64,000 nucleotides of DNA from NCBI GenBank assembly GCA_023407575.1, contig JAEYLX010000034.1, positions 1-64,000 of the forward strand, written 5' to 3'. Within the stretch, counting starts at the first letter, position 1. Every line of letters begins with the position of its first letter. The position numbers were made by a program, and so were the translations under genes. Below the pieces are notes generated by a model. The model searched no databases. It was not told where the DNA came from and saw only the letters and a program-made list of their open reading frames with translations. Shown here one piece after another: positions 17,331 through 26,519 of the stretch. Origin of the DNA: Bacillota bacterium (lineage in GTDB: Bacteria > Bacillota > Clostridia > Lachnospirales > Lachnospiraceae).

Positions 17331-18209
17331 TTATGCTTTTCCAGACCTGGAAGTAGGGTCCAATGCATCTCTCAATGCATCTCCTATAAAACTGATGGAG
17401 ATAACTAAAATTATAATTAATGCACCTGCAGGCATCCATAGCCAGGGTTTTGAAGTTAAAACTGTTAGAGACTGTGCTCCGTTAAGCATATTTCCTAAAC
17501 TTGCCGTGGGTGGCTGAACTCCCATTCCCAGAAAGCTAAGCGCTGCCTCATCTAGCATTGATAAGGCAACCACAGAGGTTGCGTACACTAATATCGGAGC
17601 AATGGTATTGGGTAGAATTTCAGAAAAAAGTATGTGCCTCTTTGGCATTCCTGCCACGATATTACCCTTTACAAAATTCGTCTCACGCAGACTCAACACA
17701 TTGCCCCTTACCAGTCTTGCAATACCAGGCCAATCCACAAATCCAAGGATTAGAATAATGTTCCATAATCCCGGTTCAAAGATTGCTGCTGCCACAAGTA
17801 CCAGCAAGATATACGGAAATGACATAACCATGTCTGTAAAGCGCATGATTACCATATCAATTACACCACCGAAATATCCGGATACCAAACCTAGAATTAC
17901 ACCGATTACCGTAGAAATAACCGTAGATAATATACCTACCAGCAGTGAAATTCTAGTTGCATATAAAAGTCTGGTCAAAACATCTCTACCAATCTGGTCC
18001 GTCCCCAAAATAAATTTCTTGCTTGGTGCCCCGCTGAAGGGTCCAACTATTTCCGTCGGACTGTAGGGTGCTATGAAAGGTGCCAATAAGGCTGCAGCTA
18101 CTATAACAGCAAGTACAATCGTGCTAAAGAACGCTAATCGATGGCGTCGGAAACGCCGCCAGACAGTTCGAAGATATGTTTCACTTTCTAAATTATATTT
18201 CCTAGGCAT
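17331..18209 (-). CDS. Oligopeptide ABC transporter permease, OppC/DppC type
   Basis: 292 residues. N-terminal OppC_N segment (RRFRRHRLAFFSTIVLAVIV), then six predicted membrane spans of the BPD_transp_1 domain (about 95-285). The EAA loop that docks the ATPase is at about 195-215 (AGMPKRHILFSEILPNTIAPI) and the typical EAALSFLGMGVQPPTASLGNML follows. I chose the ATG at 18209 after AAGGGGA; the frame is open to 18236. Last gene of the oppADFBC-like operon. Confidence 0.9.
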   Translation of the reverse strand: MPRKYNLESETYLRTVWRRFRRHRLAFFSTIVLAVIVAAALLAPFIAPYSPTEIVGPFSGAPSKKFILGTDQIGRDVLTRLLYATRISLLVGILSTVISTVIGVILGLVSGYFGGVIDMVIMRFTDMVMSFPYILLVLVAAAIFEPGLWNIILILGFVDWPGIARLVRGNVLSLRETNFVKGNIVAGMPKRHILFSEILPNTIAPILVYATSVVALSMLDEAALSFLGMGVQPPTASLGNMLNGAQSLTVLTSKPWLWMPAGALIIILVISISFIGDALRDALDPTSRSGKA

Positions 18210-18331
18210 ATAGGTTCCCCTTGTCTTTTCTATCAACTAATCACAAACGTATTTTTATGTTTGCTTTATAAGCTTAGTACTCCCTGTCTTATCCAATACT
18301 TCTATACATACATCTTATCATCCTGAATTCA

Positions 18332-19279
18332 TTATTTATACTGAATGGTAGGATCAACTACTGCATATAGAATATCCGTAATTAAATTAGCCAGCAGCAC
18401 CACAATTGCAGATAATAAGCAAACTCCCATAATAACTGGATAATCACGATTAATAATTGCACTCATTGTCATTAAACCAAGACCAGGCCAGGAAAACACC
18501 TGTTCAATAATGACCGCTCCACCAAAGAGCAAGGGAATCTGCATGCCTACTACAGTAACAATTGAGATCAGAGCATTACGAACCGCATGTTTATAAATAA
18601 CAAGGAAATTACCAATTCCCTTTGCACGAGCCGTACGAAGATAATCCTGTTGTAATATCTCAAGCATTGCACTTCTAATATAACGTATATTTGTTCCAGC
18701 CATAGAAGTGGCTAGAACAATTACCGGCATCACCATATGTTTTGCCACATCAGCGATACCTCCACCCGTTCCAAGTGAGGTCATTCCACTGGAGGGCAGC
18801 CAACCAAGCTTTATAGTAAACAGATAGATTAATAAAAGTGAGAGAAAGAAACCTGGAATACTTGTGCCGATAAAGGACAGAGTAACCACGGAATAGTCTC
18901 TCTTTGAGTATTGATGGGTTGCACTAAAAATTCCTGCGGGTACTGCAATCACCAAACTAACAATTAATGACACCCCCATTAGCAGCAAGGTCGGCCCAAT
19001 ATGGGAGCCAATCATTTCAGCAACAGATTGAAAACTCTTAATGGAATAACCCAGATTCCCTTGCAATAGCTGCTTCAGCCAGACAAAATATTGTACATAG
19101 ATGGGCTGGTCTAATCCAAGCGCAATTGCCTTGGCTTCTAATGCGGCTTCTGATACTCTTGGTCCCTGAAGCATGGCGAGAGGACTTCCTGCCATACACA
19201 TGATGGCGTAATCGATAATCGTAATACCTATTAATACTGGCACAGCAATGATCAAGCGTTTTATGATATATTTTATCAT
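18332..19279 (-). CDS. Oligopeptide ABC transporter permease, OppB/DppB type
   Basis: 315 residues, six membrane spans. Family signatures: N-terminal MIKYIIKRLIIAVPVLIGIT, GLDQPIYVQYFVWLKQLLQGNLGYS, the EAA loop RTARAKGIGNFLVIYKHAVRNALI and the tail LANLITDILYAVVDPTIQ. Its start ATG overlaps the oppF stop by 4 nt (ATGA), so the two are translationally coupled. SD AAAGGAGAGC. Confidence 0.92.
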   Translation of the reverse strand: MIKYIIKRLIIAVPVLIGITIIDYAIMCMAGSPLAMLQGPRVSEAALEAKAIALGLDQPIYVQYFVWLKQLLQGNLGYSIKSFQSVAEMIGSHIGPTLLLMGVSLIVSLVIAVPAGIFSATHQYSKRDYSVVTLSFIGTSIPGFFLSLLLIYLFTIKLGWLPSSGMTSLGTGGGIADVAKHMVMPVIVLATSMAGTNIRYIRSAMLEILQQDYLRTARAKGIGNFLVIYKHAVRNALISIVTVVGMQIPLLFGGAVIIEQVFSWPGLGLMTMSAIINRDYPVIMGVCLLSAIVVLLANLITDILYAVVDPTIQYK

Positions 19280-20295
19280 TCTCTGTGCTCTCCTTTCAAA
19301 AACGGCATGATGTCACAAGCAACCAGATGGGAGCTTCCTTCCGTCCTTGGTATTAACATGGGTTCCACCTGCGTACAGCGCTCGGTAGCATATTTACATC
19401 TTGTATGAAAACGACAACCCGAAGGAGGATTTATATTAGAACCGATCTCACCTTGTAAAATATCATTCTCTTTTTGACTTCTAAGGGGATCTGGAACCGG
19501 TGCAGCATTACAAATCGCCTCAGTGTAAGGGTGCTGTGGATTCTTAAATAGCTCCTCGGCATCTGCTATTTCAACAATCTTTCCAAGATACATTACAGCA
19601 ATTCGATCACTCACATAATTGACAGCCCCCAAACCATGACCAATAAAGAGACAGGTCAGTTTAAGCTCTTTTTGCAGTTCTCGAAGTAAATTAAGAATTT
19701 GCGCCTGTATGGATACATCCAGAGCACTTACTGGCTCATCGCAAACAATTAGCTCGGGATTTAAGGACAATGCCTTTGCAATGCTGATACGTTGACGTTG
19801 ACCACCGGAAAATTCGTGCGGATATCTTCCCTTACTGTTCTGCGGAAGTCCTACCAGGTCCAGTAATCGATTGACTGCTTTGTCAACCTCGCGTTTTGTG
19901 ACAATCCCATGATACAGCATTGGAGCTGACAGTATTTCATAAATATGTTTTCTGGGATTAAGTGAGGAATAGGAATCTTGAAATACCATTTGAAGTTCTG
20001 TACGCATACTTTTCATTTGTGCTTCCGTGGCTGACACCAGTTCCTGCCCTTTGTACCGAATTGACCCTTCCGTTGGTTTCTCCAGAGATACCAGTAACTT
20101 GCCTATGGTTGACTTTCCACAACCGGATTCCCCCACAAGACCTAGAGTTTCTCCCTGGTATAAGGTAAAGCTCACATCATCGACTGCTCTGATATCAGCA
20201 ATATTACGCTTAATAAAACCACCCTTTACAGGGTAATATTTTTTCAGATTATTTACTTCAAGGAGTGGGTATTGTGTATTTGCTGAATTGTTCAA
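19276..20295 (-). CDS. Oligopeptide ABC transporter ATPase, OppF/DppF type
   Basis: 339 residues. Walker A GESGCGKST (about 54-62), Q loop MVFQDSYSSLNPRK, signature SGGQRQRISIAKAL, Walker B LIVCDEPVSALDVS, switch HGLGAV, where the usual switch His is kept. The C-terminal oligo_HPY segment has the iron-sulfur-type Cys cluster (CRFHTRCKYATERC). It starts at TTG with AAAGGAGG 8 nt upstream. It pairs with OppD to drive import. Confidence 0.92.
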   Translation of the reverse strand: MNNSANTQYPLLEVNNLKKYYPVKGGFIKRNIADIRAVDDVSFTLYQGETLGLVGESGCGKSTIGKLLVSLEKPTEGSIRYKGQELVSATEAQMKSMRTELQMVFQDSYSSLNPRKHIYEILSAPMLYHGIVTKREVDKAVNRLLDLVGLPQNSKGRYPHEFSGGQRQRISIAKALSLNPELIVCDEPVSALDVSIQAQILNLLRELQKELKLTCLFIGHGLGAVNYVSDRIAVMYLGKIVEIADAEELFKNPQHPYTEAICNAAPVPDPLRSQKENDILQGEIGSNINPPSGCRFHTRCKYATERCTQVEPMLIPRTEGSSHLVACDIMPFLKGEHRE

Positions 20296-20298
20296 TGC

Positions 20299-21294
20299 CT
20301 ATTCCTCCTTTGTACTATTCTTCTGAATTACAAATTCTGCTCTATGACACCTTGCTAAATGTTCTTTCGATGTTGCTACCATGTTCTGGGGTAAATCACA
20401 GGCTTCTACCCTATAAGTACAACGACTCGCAAAGCGGCACCCACTAATCTCTTGATAATAATCAGGCACAGTTCCTGGTATAGAGGTAAGCTTTCGTTCT
20501 GCACTATCATAAATTCCAGGTACAGTGTCAAGCAGAGCCTTTGTATACGGGTGTGCCGGATTACGAAATAGCTCCACTACCTCTGCTTGCTCAACAATTT
20601 GTCCTGCATACATGACAATAACCCTATCTGCCATTTCTGCAACCAGACCGATGTCATGTGTAATCAACATTACAGACATCTGGTATTCTTTTTGCAGTTC
20701 CTTAAGCAGCCTCATAATCTGCGCCTGTATTGTTACATCCAAAGCCGTTGTTGGTTCATCTGCTATAAGCAGCTTAGGATTACAGGATAACGCCATGGCA
20801 ATCATTACTCTTTGGCGCATTCCGCCAGACAAGGTAAAGGAATATTTCTTCATAATTCTTTCTGGTTCTGATAATCCCACTCTAAGTAATAGTTCTGCTG
20901 CTCGCAGCTTTGCTTCCTTTTTATCTATATTCAAATGTGAGCGTATGCTTTCAGTTAACTGATTTCCTATTGTAAGCACAGGATTTAGTGAACTTAAGGC
21001 ATCCTGAAAAATCATGGTAAGTTTATTACCACGAATTTGATCCAGTTCTTTTTCAGATAATTCCAAAAGATTCTTACCTTCAAATAGAACTTTACCCTTT
21101 ACTACTTTTCCTCCTCGGCTAAGTAGTCCCATAATTGACAGAGAAGTCACGCTTTTCCCACATCCTGATTCTCCTACGATACACAGAGTCTCACCTTCTT
21201 TTACAATAAAACTGACACCATCGACTCCTATCGTTTCGCCAAAATCACTCTCAAATACAGTTTTTAAGTCTGCTACCTCAAGTAAATGTGACAT
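20299..21294 (-). CDS. Oligopeptide ABC transporter ATPase, OppD/DppD type
   Basis: 331 residues. Walker A GESGCGKSV, Q loop MIFQDALSSLNPV, signature SGGMRQRVMIAMAL, Walker B LLIADEPTTALDVT, switch THDIGLVAEMADRVIVMYAGQIVE. The C-terminal oligo_HPY region has CRFASRCTYRVEAC. It lies 3 bp before oppF. An intercistronic hairpin separates it from the binding-protein gene. Confidence 0.92.
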   Translation of the reverse strand: MSHLLEVADLKTVFESDFGETIGVDGVSFIVKEGETLCIVGESGCGKSVTSLSIMGLLSRGGKVVKGKVLFEGKNLLELSEKELDQIRGNKLTMIFQDALSSLNPVLTIGNQLTESIRSHLNIDKKEAKLRAAELLLRVGLSEPERIMKKYSFTLSGGMRQRVMIAMALSCNPKLLIADEPTTALDVTIQAQIMRLLKELQKEYQMSVMLITHDIGLVAEMADRVIVMYAGQIVEQAEVVELFRNPAHPYTKALLDTVPGIYDSAERKLTSIPGTVPDYYQEISGCRFASRCTYRVEACDLPQNMVATSKEHLARCHRAEFVIQKNSTKEE

Positions 21295-21328
21295 TTGCCT
21301 TCATTTCTCCAATCTTTTCATTGTAAAA

Positions 21329-21370
21329 ATGCAAAATGATGCGGCGAAACGTTACCTCATCATTTTGCAT
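21329..21370 (-). terminator. Intra-operon hairpin between oppA and oppD
   Basis: A perfect 13-bp stem (ATGCAAAATGATG / CATCATTTTGCAT) with a 16-nt loop, followed on the minus strand by TTTTTA. Likely a partial terminator that gives more binding protein than transporter. Confidence 0.65.
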
Positions 21371-21398
21371 TCTATAGTATCGTATGCTTACGATTATT

Positions 21399-23066
21399 TT
21401 ACTCTGTTACATCCCATTTTTCAATATGATTAAATGAGCCATATACACTTGGTGTCGCATTTATCAGTCTGTTATTTACAGCACCCAATGCACTAATAAC
21501 ATAGGCAGAGAACATCGGAACCTCCTGCTGCACCTTCTGATCGATGGTCAGATATAAGCCTCTAATCTCATCAATATTACTGGTAAGCTGGGTATTTGCC
21601 AGAGCTTCTGTTACAGCTGTATCCGCATATCCGGTCCAGCTATCTGCGCCGCTAAGCAGCCAATTCACATCTGGATAAGGATCTACCGGAGCATACGTAT
21701 ATTGTACCGCCAGCAAATCATAGTCCTTTGTTCCGGCTACTGTCATTAGAGCCGAAAAATCAACTGTTTTAATTTCAACCTTAATACCCACCTCTTGCAG
21801 CTGTGCGGCAATAACACTGGCACCATTTACAAAAGTCGCATCACCTGAATTTACATAAAACTGCAAGGTCTTGCTGCCATCCCAACCGGCTTCCTCAAGT
21901 AATTGCTTTGCTTTCTCAGGATTATATTCCAGTGGAGTTAAAGAAGCATCATAGAAAGGACTTGCAGAGGATAAGAAGCCATCTACTACCTCACCATTCC
22001 CATTTAACAAACCACTTACTAACTGTTCTCTGTTAATCGCATATACAATTGCCTGCCTTACCCTAGGATCGGATACCGCTTCATTCTGTGTCTGAATAAA
22101 TACGGACTGGTTTGTTACCGGAGCTCCGTATACACTTTTTACGTTTTCAAGGGCCTCAACACTTGTATAATCTTCCTGGGGAATTACACCCATGGTCTGC
22201 TGGATAAAGTCAATTTCGCCTGACTGCAAGCCTGCATAAAGCTGACTGCCAGTTACAATCTTAATATTCAACTTATCAATGTTTACATCACCTCTCCAGT
22301 AATTATCATTCTTAGTATAGGAGATATAATGATTTACATCATAATCAGTCACAATATAGGGTCCGCTTACTACATCCGGTTTATTAAACCATTCGTTAGT
22401 AGACAGCTCTGCTTCTGGAATGCTTTCTATTTTATGCTTCGGCAGGGTCAAAAGATAACGTGCATAGGTATTCTCAAAGGTAGTTAACGCCATCGGATAC
22501 TTTGTAGTAAATTGTACTGTCTTTTCATCCATCGCTACAATACCAGAAATACTGGTTGCACCTTCTTCCACAAAGCCATCCTCACCAACACCTTCAAAAG
22601 CATAATACATCATAGAAGGGTTTGCTACCACAGGACTGGCTATACGAAGAGCCGTGAAAACAACGTCCTCCGCTGTAACTGGTGTTCCATCAGACCAGTT
22701 TGCGGCATCATCAATATGTACCACAAAATTCAAATTATCCTCCGTTGTGATAGAATCCGCCAGCATTGGCTCAAAACTCAAATCCGGACCTAAGTCAACC
22801 AGTGGTAAAAACATCATACCAGTCGCATATTTGTTAATCTCTCCTCCATTTAATAAAATTGGATTTAGAGATTGCAGAGTATCAGTTACACCAATATTAA
22901 CAATCTTCTCACGGGTACTTGCACCTGTGGTTGGTGTAGCTGGCGTATCCGTAACTGTCTCATTATTCTTATCGCCCGACTTACTACAACCGATGAGAGA
23001 AACCCCAATCACTAGTATAAGTAAAAGGCTAAATAATTTTACAATCTTATTCCTTGTTGTTAACAT
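21399..23066 (-). CDS. Oligopeptide-binding lipoprotein (SBP family 5)
   Basis: A 555-residue extracellular solute-binding lipoprotein. The signal peptide ends in the lipobox LIGC at about residues 25-28, giving a lipidated Cys; a Thr/Pro-rich linker follows. Mature domain shows the family 5 pattern: ADSITTEDNLNFVVHIDDAANWSDGTPVTAEDVVFT, then DPRVRQAIVYAINREQLV and AKQLLEEAGWDGSKTLQFY. The start at 23066 has GGAGGATGTT; the longer frame to 23165 has no support. Peptide or nickel/sugar ligands are possible; the gene set favours peptides. Confidence 0.92.
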   Translation of the reverse strand: MLTTRNKIVKLFSLLLILVIGVSLIGCSKSGDKNNETVTDTPATPTTGASTREKIVNIGVTDTLQSLNPILLNGGEINKYATGMMFLPLVDLGPDLSFEPMLADSITTEDNLNFVVHIDDAANWSDGTPVTAEDVVFTALRIASPVVANPSMMYYAFEGVGEDGFVEEGATSISGIVAMDEKTVQFTTKYPMALTTFENTYARYLLTLPKHKIESIPEAELSTNEWFNKPDVVSGPYIVTDYDVNHYISYTKNDNYWRGDVNIDKLNIKIVTGSQLYAGLQSGEIDFIQQTMGVIPQEDYTSVEALENVKSVYGAPVTNQSVFIQTQNEAVSDPRVRQAIVYAINREQLVSGLLNGNGEVVDGFLSSASPFYDASLTPLEYNPEKAKQLLEEAGWDGSKTLQFYVNSGDATFVNGASVIAAQLQEVGIKVEIKTVDFSALMTVAGTKDYDLLAVQYTYAPVDPYPDVNWLLSGADSWTGYADTAVTEALANTQLTSNIDEIRGLYLTIDQKVQQEVPMFSAYVISALGAVNNRLINATPSVYGSFNHIEKWDVTE

Positions 23067-23200
23067 AACATCCTCCATTCTTTTGAAAGCAAAGTAAAAA
23101 CATACTTTCCATGCCGCGGAACGTTCTTTCAATATATTACGGGAATACAACCCGATATGTTCCATCGTTCCGTTTTATTTCATACCTTTTTTATATGCAA

Positions 23201-23229
23201 AGTATACATTTAGTTTTTTTAACTGTCAA
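23201..23229 (-). promoter_or_regulatory. Strong promoter of the opp operon
   Basis: Minus strand TTGACA, 17-nt spacer, TATACT: full -35 consensus. Transcript start near 23194, giving a leader of about 130 nt. The rest of the 460-bp gap to 23526 shows no gene. Confidence 0.85.
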
Positions 23230-23526
23230 CAGTTTATTGCAAAAGTTAAAATTAGTTATTTTATAATTCATTTTCTAATTAATGACCTATAATGATAACA
23301 ATTACTATTATTTAACTATGCCTTCACTATAACTAAAAACTTTTATAAGTCAGCCGAGCTACTTCTGTATGCAAGATGAAATGACCCGTAGTTTCACCTA
23401 TACCTTTCATAAATTTTAAGGGATATTCCTAAAAGTGCTTTACTAACATACACCAGAAAGATTATCCCTCTATGTTATTCTTTATAATTTATAAATCACT
23501 GTGAAATAACATTTATCCTTCGATAC

Positions 23527-24120
23527 CTATTGAATTGGAGATCCACAATATTCACAATCGGTTGTAACTCCTTTTTGTATCTTAAGTGTTGCTCCACAAT
23601 TGTTGCATTTTGAAGTGGTGAATTCCACAGCTTTCATTGTGTTAATAACATTCGGATTGGGATTTGTATTTGGTACAGGATTCGTATATTTGTAGCCATA
23701 GCTATGTAAACTTCTAATTGTCTTTGTATTTAAGTCAATATAGCCATTGATATATTTCTTTTTTATCATTAATTCAAGATTTCTTTGAACTGAATTTGCT
23801 GGTGCCTTAAGGAAATCTGCCAGTTGTGCTATAGAATGAGAATCGCTTTGATTTAACAACATCATGTAACTTGCACACATATCCGTTATAATAAGTCTTC
23901 GTATTCCTCGTATGAAAGGATAAATCGATAGTAAAAGGAAGACCAGAACGAAAATAACAACTCCAATTGTTAATGTGCCTTCCGGATCAAACAAATCCGC
24001 AAAACACACTATAAAAGATAACCCAAACATCAATGTAAAAACTCCACCAAGTACAATTTGAACTAAACCTATACTCCGGCTTCTAGTAATCGCTTTTTTT
24101 GAATTAATATCTTGAAACAC
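23527..24120 (-). CDS. Membrane protein with winged-helix-like region and C-terminal zinc ribbon
   Basis: 197 residues. Two membrane segments (about 18-40 and 52-73), a cytoplasmic helix-turn-helix-like stretch (about 92-130, SIAQLADFLKAPANSVQRNLELMIKKKYINGYIDL), an Asn/Pro linker, and a zinc ribbon (CNNCGATLKIQKG...CEYCGSP). Start is GTG with GGAGGAG upstream, 1 nt after the previous stop. Third gene of an operon with an SPFH/zinc-ribbon protein, compared with the Bacillus ydjGHI set in the findings. Function unknown. Confidence 0.65.
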   Translation of the reverse strand: MFQDINSKKAITRSRSIGLVQIVLGGVFTLMFGLSFIVCFADLFDPEGTLTIGVVIFVLVFLLLSIYPFIRGIRRLIITDMCASYMMLLNQSDSHSIAQLADFLKAPANSVQRNLELMIKKKYINGYIDLNTKTIRSLHSYGYKYTNPVPNTNPNPNVINTMKAVEFTTSKCNNCGATLKIQKGVTTDCEYCGSPIQ

Positions 24121-24121
24121 T

Positions 24122-24823
24122 CTATACTCCTCCTACCTTAAGCAGCTTTACTTCCTGTGATCTTTGCTTAACCAGCAACATAATATCCTGAATTAATTTT
24201 TTAGTTGCTTCTAGCTGTGCTTCGCTATTCACCTCTATCATTGAATGGAGCTCTACAAGCCTGTCCCCTATGGTTTCATCTATAGCAACAGTTGTAGATA
24301 CATCACAAAAACGCACCGCATCGCTTAATTGATTCAACGCTAATTTTAATTTTCCGTTACCGTGAACACTTTGAATCAGCTCTACTTTATTTAGAAGTGC
24401 ATTCATTTTACTAATGGATTGTTTTGTTGAAGAATTCATATTACCTATGTACAAGGAACTGTGATATACCACAACCATTATTATAGCAAAGATTGCTATT
24501 AAAATAAGCTGAATTGCAAATAAATAGCGCAATGCATCACGGAACAAAACTTGAAATAGTATAGAGGTTAAAATAGATGCACCTGTAAAGCCCCCTATAA
24601 CGATATACATCCCTGTTCGAAACATGATAGCATTTCTAACTACCAATTTTTTTTCAATATATAAAACTGCAGTTATCATAATTAATTCCGCAAGTAAGAT
24701 CAGACCAATACATATCCAGTCAATTAATTCTTTTTTATTTGTTAAAAGAAAGAATTGAGCAATTGTTACCACTATCAGTACAAGACCAATAATTTCGGTA
24801 GCCTTTACTATTCTATTTTTCAT
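24122..24823 (-). CDS. Four-span membrane protein with C-terminal helical domain, unknown function
   Basis: 233 residues. Four hydrophobic segments (about 8-27, 33-53, 66-88, 96-118), then a cytoplasmic all-helical, coiled-coil-prone domain (about 130-228; KQSISKMNALLNKVELIQSVH, ATKKLIQDIMLLVKQRSQEVK). No catalytic motif visible. SD AGGAGGATAAAAG. Sandwiched between the SPFH gene (16 bp) and the zinc-ribbon membrane gene (1 bp), so probably a partner in one complex. Confidence 0.6.
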   Translation of the reverse strand: MKNRIVKATEIIGLVLIVVTIAQFFLLTNKKELIDWICIGLILLAELIMITAVLYIEKKLVVRNAIMFRTGMYIVIGGFTGASILTSILFQVLFRDALRYLFAIQLILIAIFAIIMVVVYHSSLYIGNMNSSTKQSISKMNALLNKVELIQSVHGNGKLKLALNQLSDAVRFCDVSTTVAIDETIGDRLVELHSMIEVNSEAQLEATKKLIQDIMLLVKQRSQEVKLLKVGGV

Positions 24824-24839
24824 CTTTTATCCTCCTATT

Positions 24840-26138
24840 TTATAGTTTTTCACCACATTCTGGACAGAATTTAGGGCTGCCTGCCACTGCATTGTCGCAT
24901 TTAGGGCATTTTTTAAGCAATGATGTACCGCATTCGGTACAAAACTTCAAATTCTTACCTTCAATAGGATTTCCACATTGTGGGCAAGGAACAGGTAATT
25001 CATAACCACATTCCGTACATACCTCTGCTCCATTCGGTAGATCTGCATCGCATTTCGGACAAGGAGAATATTTATCCCCACACTCAGGACAAAACTTAAT
25101 CTTTTTTGAATAGGACTTGCCACAGCTACTACATTTAACCGTATCATTTTTTTCCGTGTTCTGTTCGGTTGTATCTAATCCACAGGAAGAACAAAAACGA
25201 GAGTTAATATCCATAACATCATGACATTTTGGACACTCTTTGGTTCTTTTCGCTGTTGTATCTAATTCTTTTGTAATACCGGCGAATTGATTGCCAATTG
25301 AGTTGCCTAAGTTGACACCCATACCCAAGCCCAAGCCAGCTCCCATTATACCGGAAGATAATGCACCTTGATTGTTTGCAGCTCCTTCCAAAGTGTCAAA
25401 GGAACGTTCCTGTTGATAGTCATATCCAATAATATTCATTTCAGCTCGTTTTGCCAAAGCATCCTTTAATTTTCTTACTGCCGGATCCTCTTCTGGCACA
25501 CTGACATCATTCACATAAAAATTAACCAAACTGATGCCATACTCCTCCATTACAGGCTCGATACGCTCTTTCATAAAGGTTGACATTTCGTCCAGATATG
25601 CATTGATCTCAAGTATACTTATTTGTTTATGTACAAGATAAGAGGAAATAGTATCCTTTGTCTTTGTTAGATATAATCCTCTAAAATATTTTAAAATATT
25701 GCTTTCATCAAATATAGTAAGCGTTCCAACAAGCTTGACAAGAAACTTTTTAGAGTCTGTAACGCGAATACCAAATTGTCCATAAGAACGCACCGGGACA
25801 AACACACCGTATTTGGGATCCTGTAGCTGAATTGGAGTTGCTGTTCCCCATTTAATATCCAGAGAATAAATCTTATTAATATACCATACTTCTGCCGTAA
25901 ATGGAGACTTCCCTCCAAACGGGAGATTAATAATATGATTAAGTACAGGTATATTAGCGGTTTCCAAAGTATGTCTTCCGCTGCCGAAAACATCCAATGC
26001 TTTACCACCTTTAAATAGAACCGCCTCCTGTGATTCATTAACAATCAGCTGTGTCCAGGTTCCTAATTCACTATTGGGATATTTCCAGGCAAACACATTA
26101 GGGGTCCCTTCGTACTTTATTACCTCAGCAATAGCCAT
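24840..26138 (-). CDS. SPFH-domain protein with five C-terminal zinc ribbons (YdjI/virion-core-protein family)
   Basis: 432 residues, no membrane span. The SPFH domain (about 15-235) starts AIAEVIKYEGTPNVFAWKYP and continues NESQEAVLFKGGKALDVFGSGRHTL, GGKSPFTAEVWYI and IEPVMEEYGISLVNFYVNDVSVPEED, as in the family often labelled virion core protein. A Gly-rich hinge (about 255-290) leads to five consecutive zinc ribbons built from CPKC/CSSC/CPEC/CTEC pairs (about 302-432). Bacillus YdjI acts with YdjG, YdjH and the PspA homologue in membrane stress; no pspA is in this window. SD GGAGGAAGAATCT. Confidence 0.82.
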   Translation of the reverse strand: MAIAEVIKYEGTPNVFAWKYPNSELGTWTQLIVNESQEAVLFKGGKALDVFGSGRHTLETANIPVLNHIINLPFGGKSPFTAEVWYINKIYSLDIKWGTATPIQLQDPKYGVFVPVRSYGQFGIRVTDSKKFLVKLVGTLTIFDESNILKYFRGLYLTKTKDTISSYLVHKQISILEINAYLDEMSTFMKERIEPVMEEYGISLVNFYVNDVSVPEEDPAVRKLKDALAKRAEMNIIGYDYQQERSFDTLEGAANNQGALSSGIMGAGLGLGMGVNLGNSIGNQFAGITKELDTTAKRTKECPKCHDVMDINSRFCSSCGLDTTEQNTEKNDTVKCSSCGKSYSKKIKFCPECGDKYSPCPKCDADLPNGAEVCTECGYELPVPCPQCGNPIEGKNLKFCTECGTSLLKKCPKCDNAVAGSPKFCPECGEKL

Positions 26139-26174
26139 AGATTCTTCCTCCGTACCTTAATTATATTTCAAAGT

Positions 26175-26206
26175 TATAATGTCATTATTATTTAAACGAC
26201 ATTATA
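26175..26206. promoter_or_regulatory. Inverted repeat upstream of the SPFH operon
   Basis: TATAATGTC and GACATTATA, 9 bp each and perfectly inverted, with a 14-nt gap, 37 bp before the ATG. Candidate operator. The remainder of the 381-bp gap 26139-26519 is very AT-rich; only the receptor promoter is clear. Confidence 0.35.
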
Positions 26207-26392
26207 TTCTATTTTTTTCTAATTATATCATCAACTTCCTTTTATAACAATATTTACCCATGTGTTTTATCGTTAAATAAATGTCTATTAAATGAAGTTT
26301 TTAATACTTCTATTAAAAACACTATAAAATAGTTAAAATTAATTTAATAATAGTAACCTTTACTAATTTTTTACCAAATTTTATTTTGCTAA

Positions 26393-26421
26393 TTGTAATC
26401 TGAAAAGATTCATAATATAAT
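26393..26421 (+). promoter_or_regulatory. Promoter of the first chemotaxis receptor gene
   Basis: TTGTAA, 17-nt spacer, TATAAT; leader of about 90 nt. A vegetative rather than SigD pattern. Confidence 0.55.
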
Positions 26422-26519
26422 AGAAGAAAGTTGTCGAAATAATGAATTTTGTGTAAATTTCTGGTAACTAGCAAGTAATATTGCATAATGTAAATATATT
26501 TTAGGAGGAAGTACCATTT

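Noticed and set aside
26400..26460. SigD-like flagellar promoter (TAAT ... GTCGAAAT) before the first chemotaxis receptor
   Set aside because: Both boxes deviate from TAAA/GCCGATAT; a vegetative promoter at 26393-26421 fits better.
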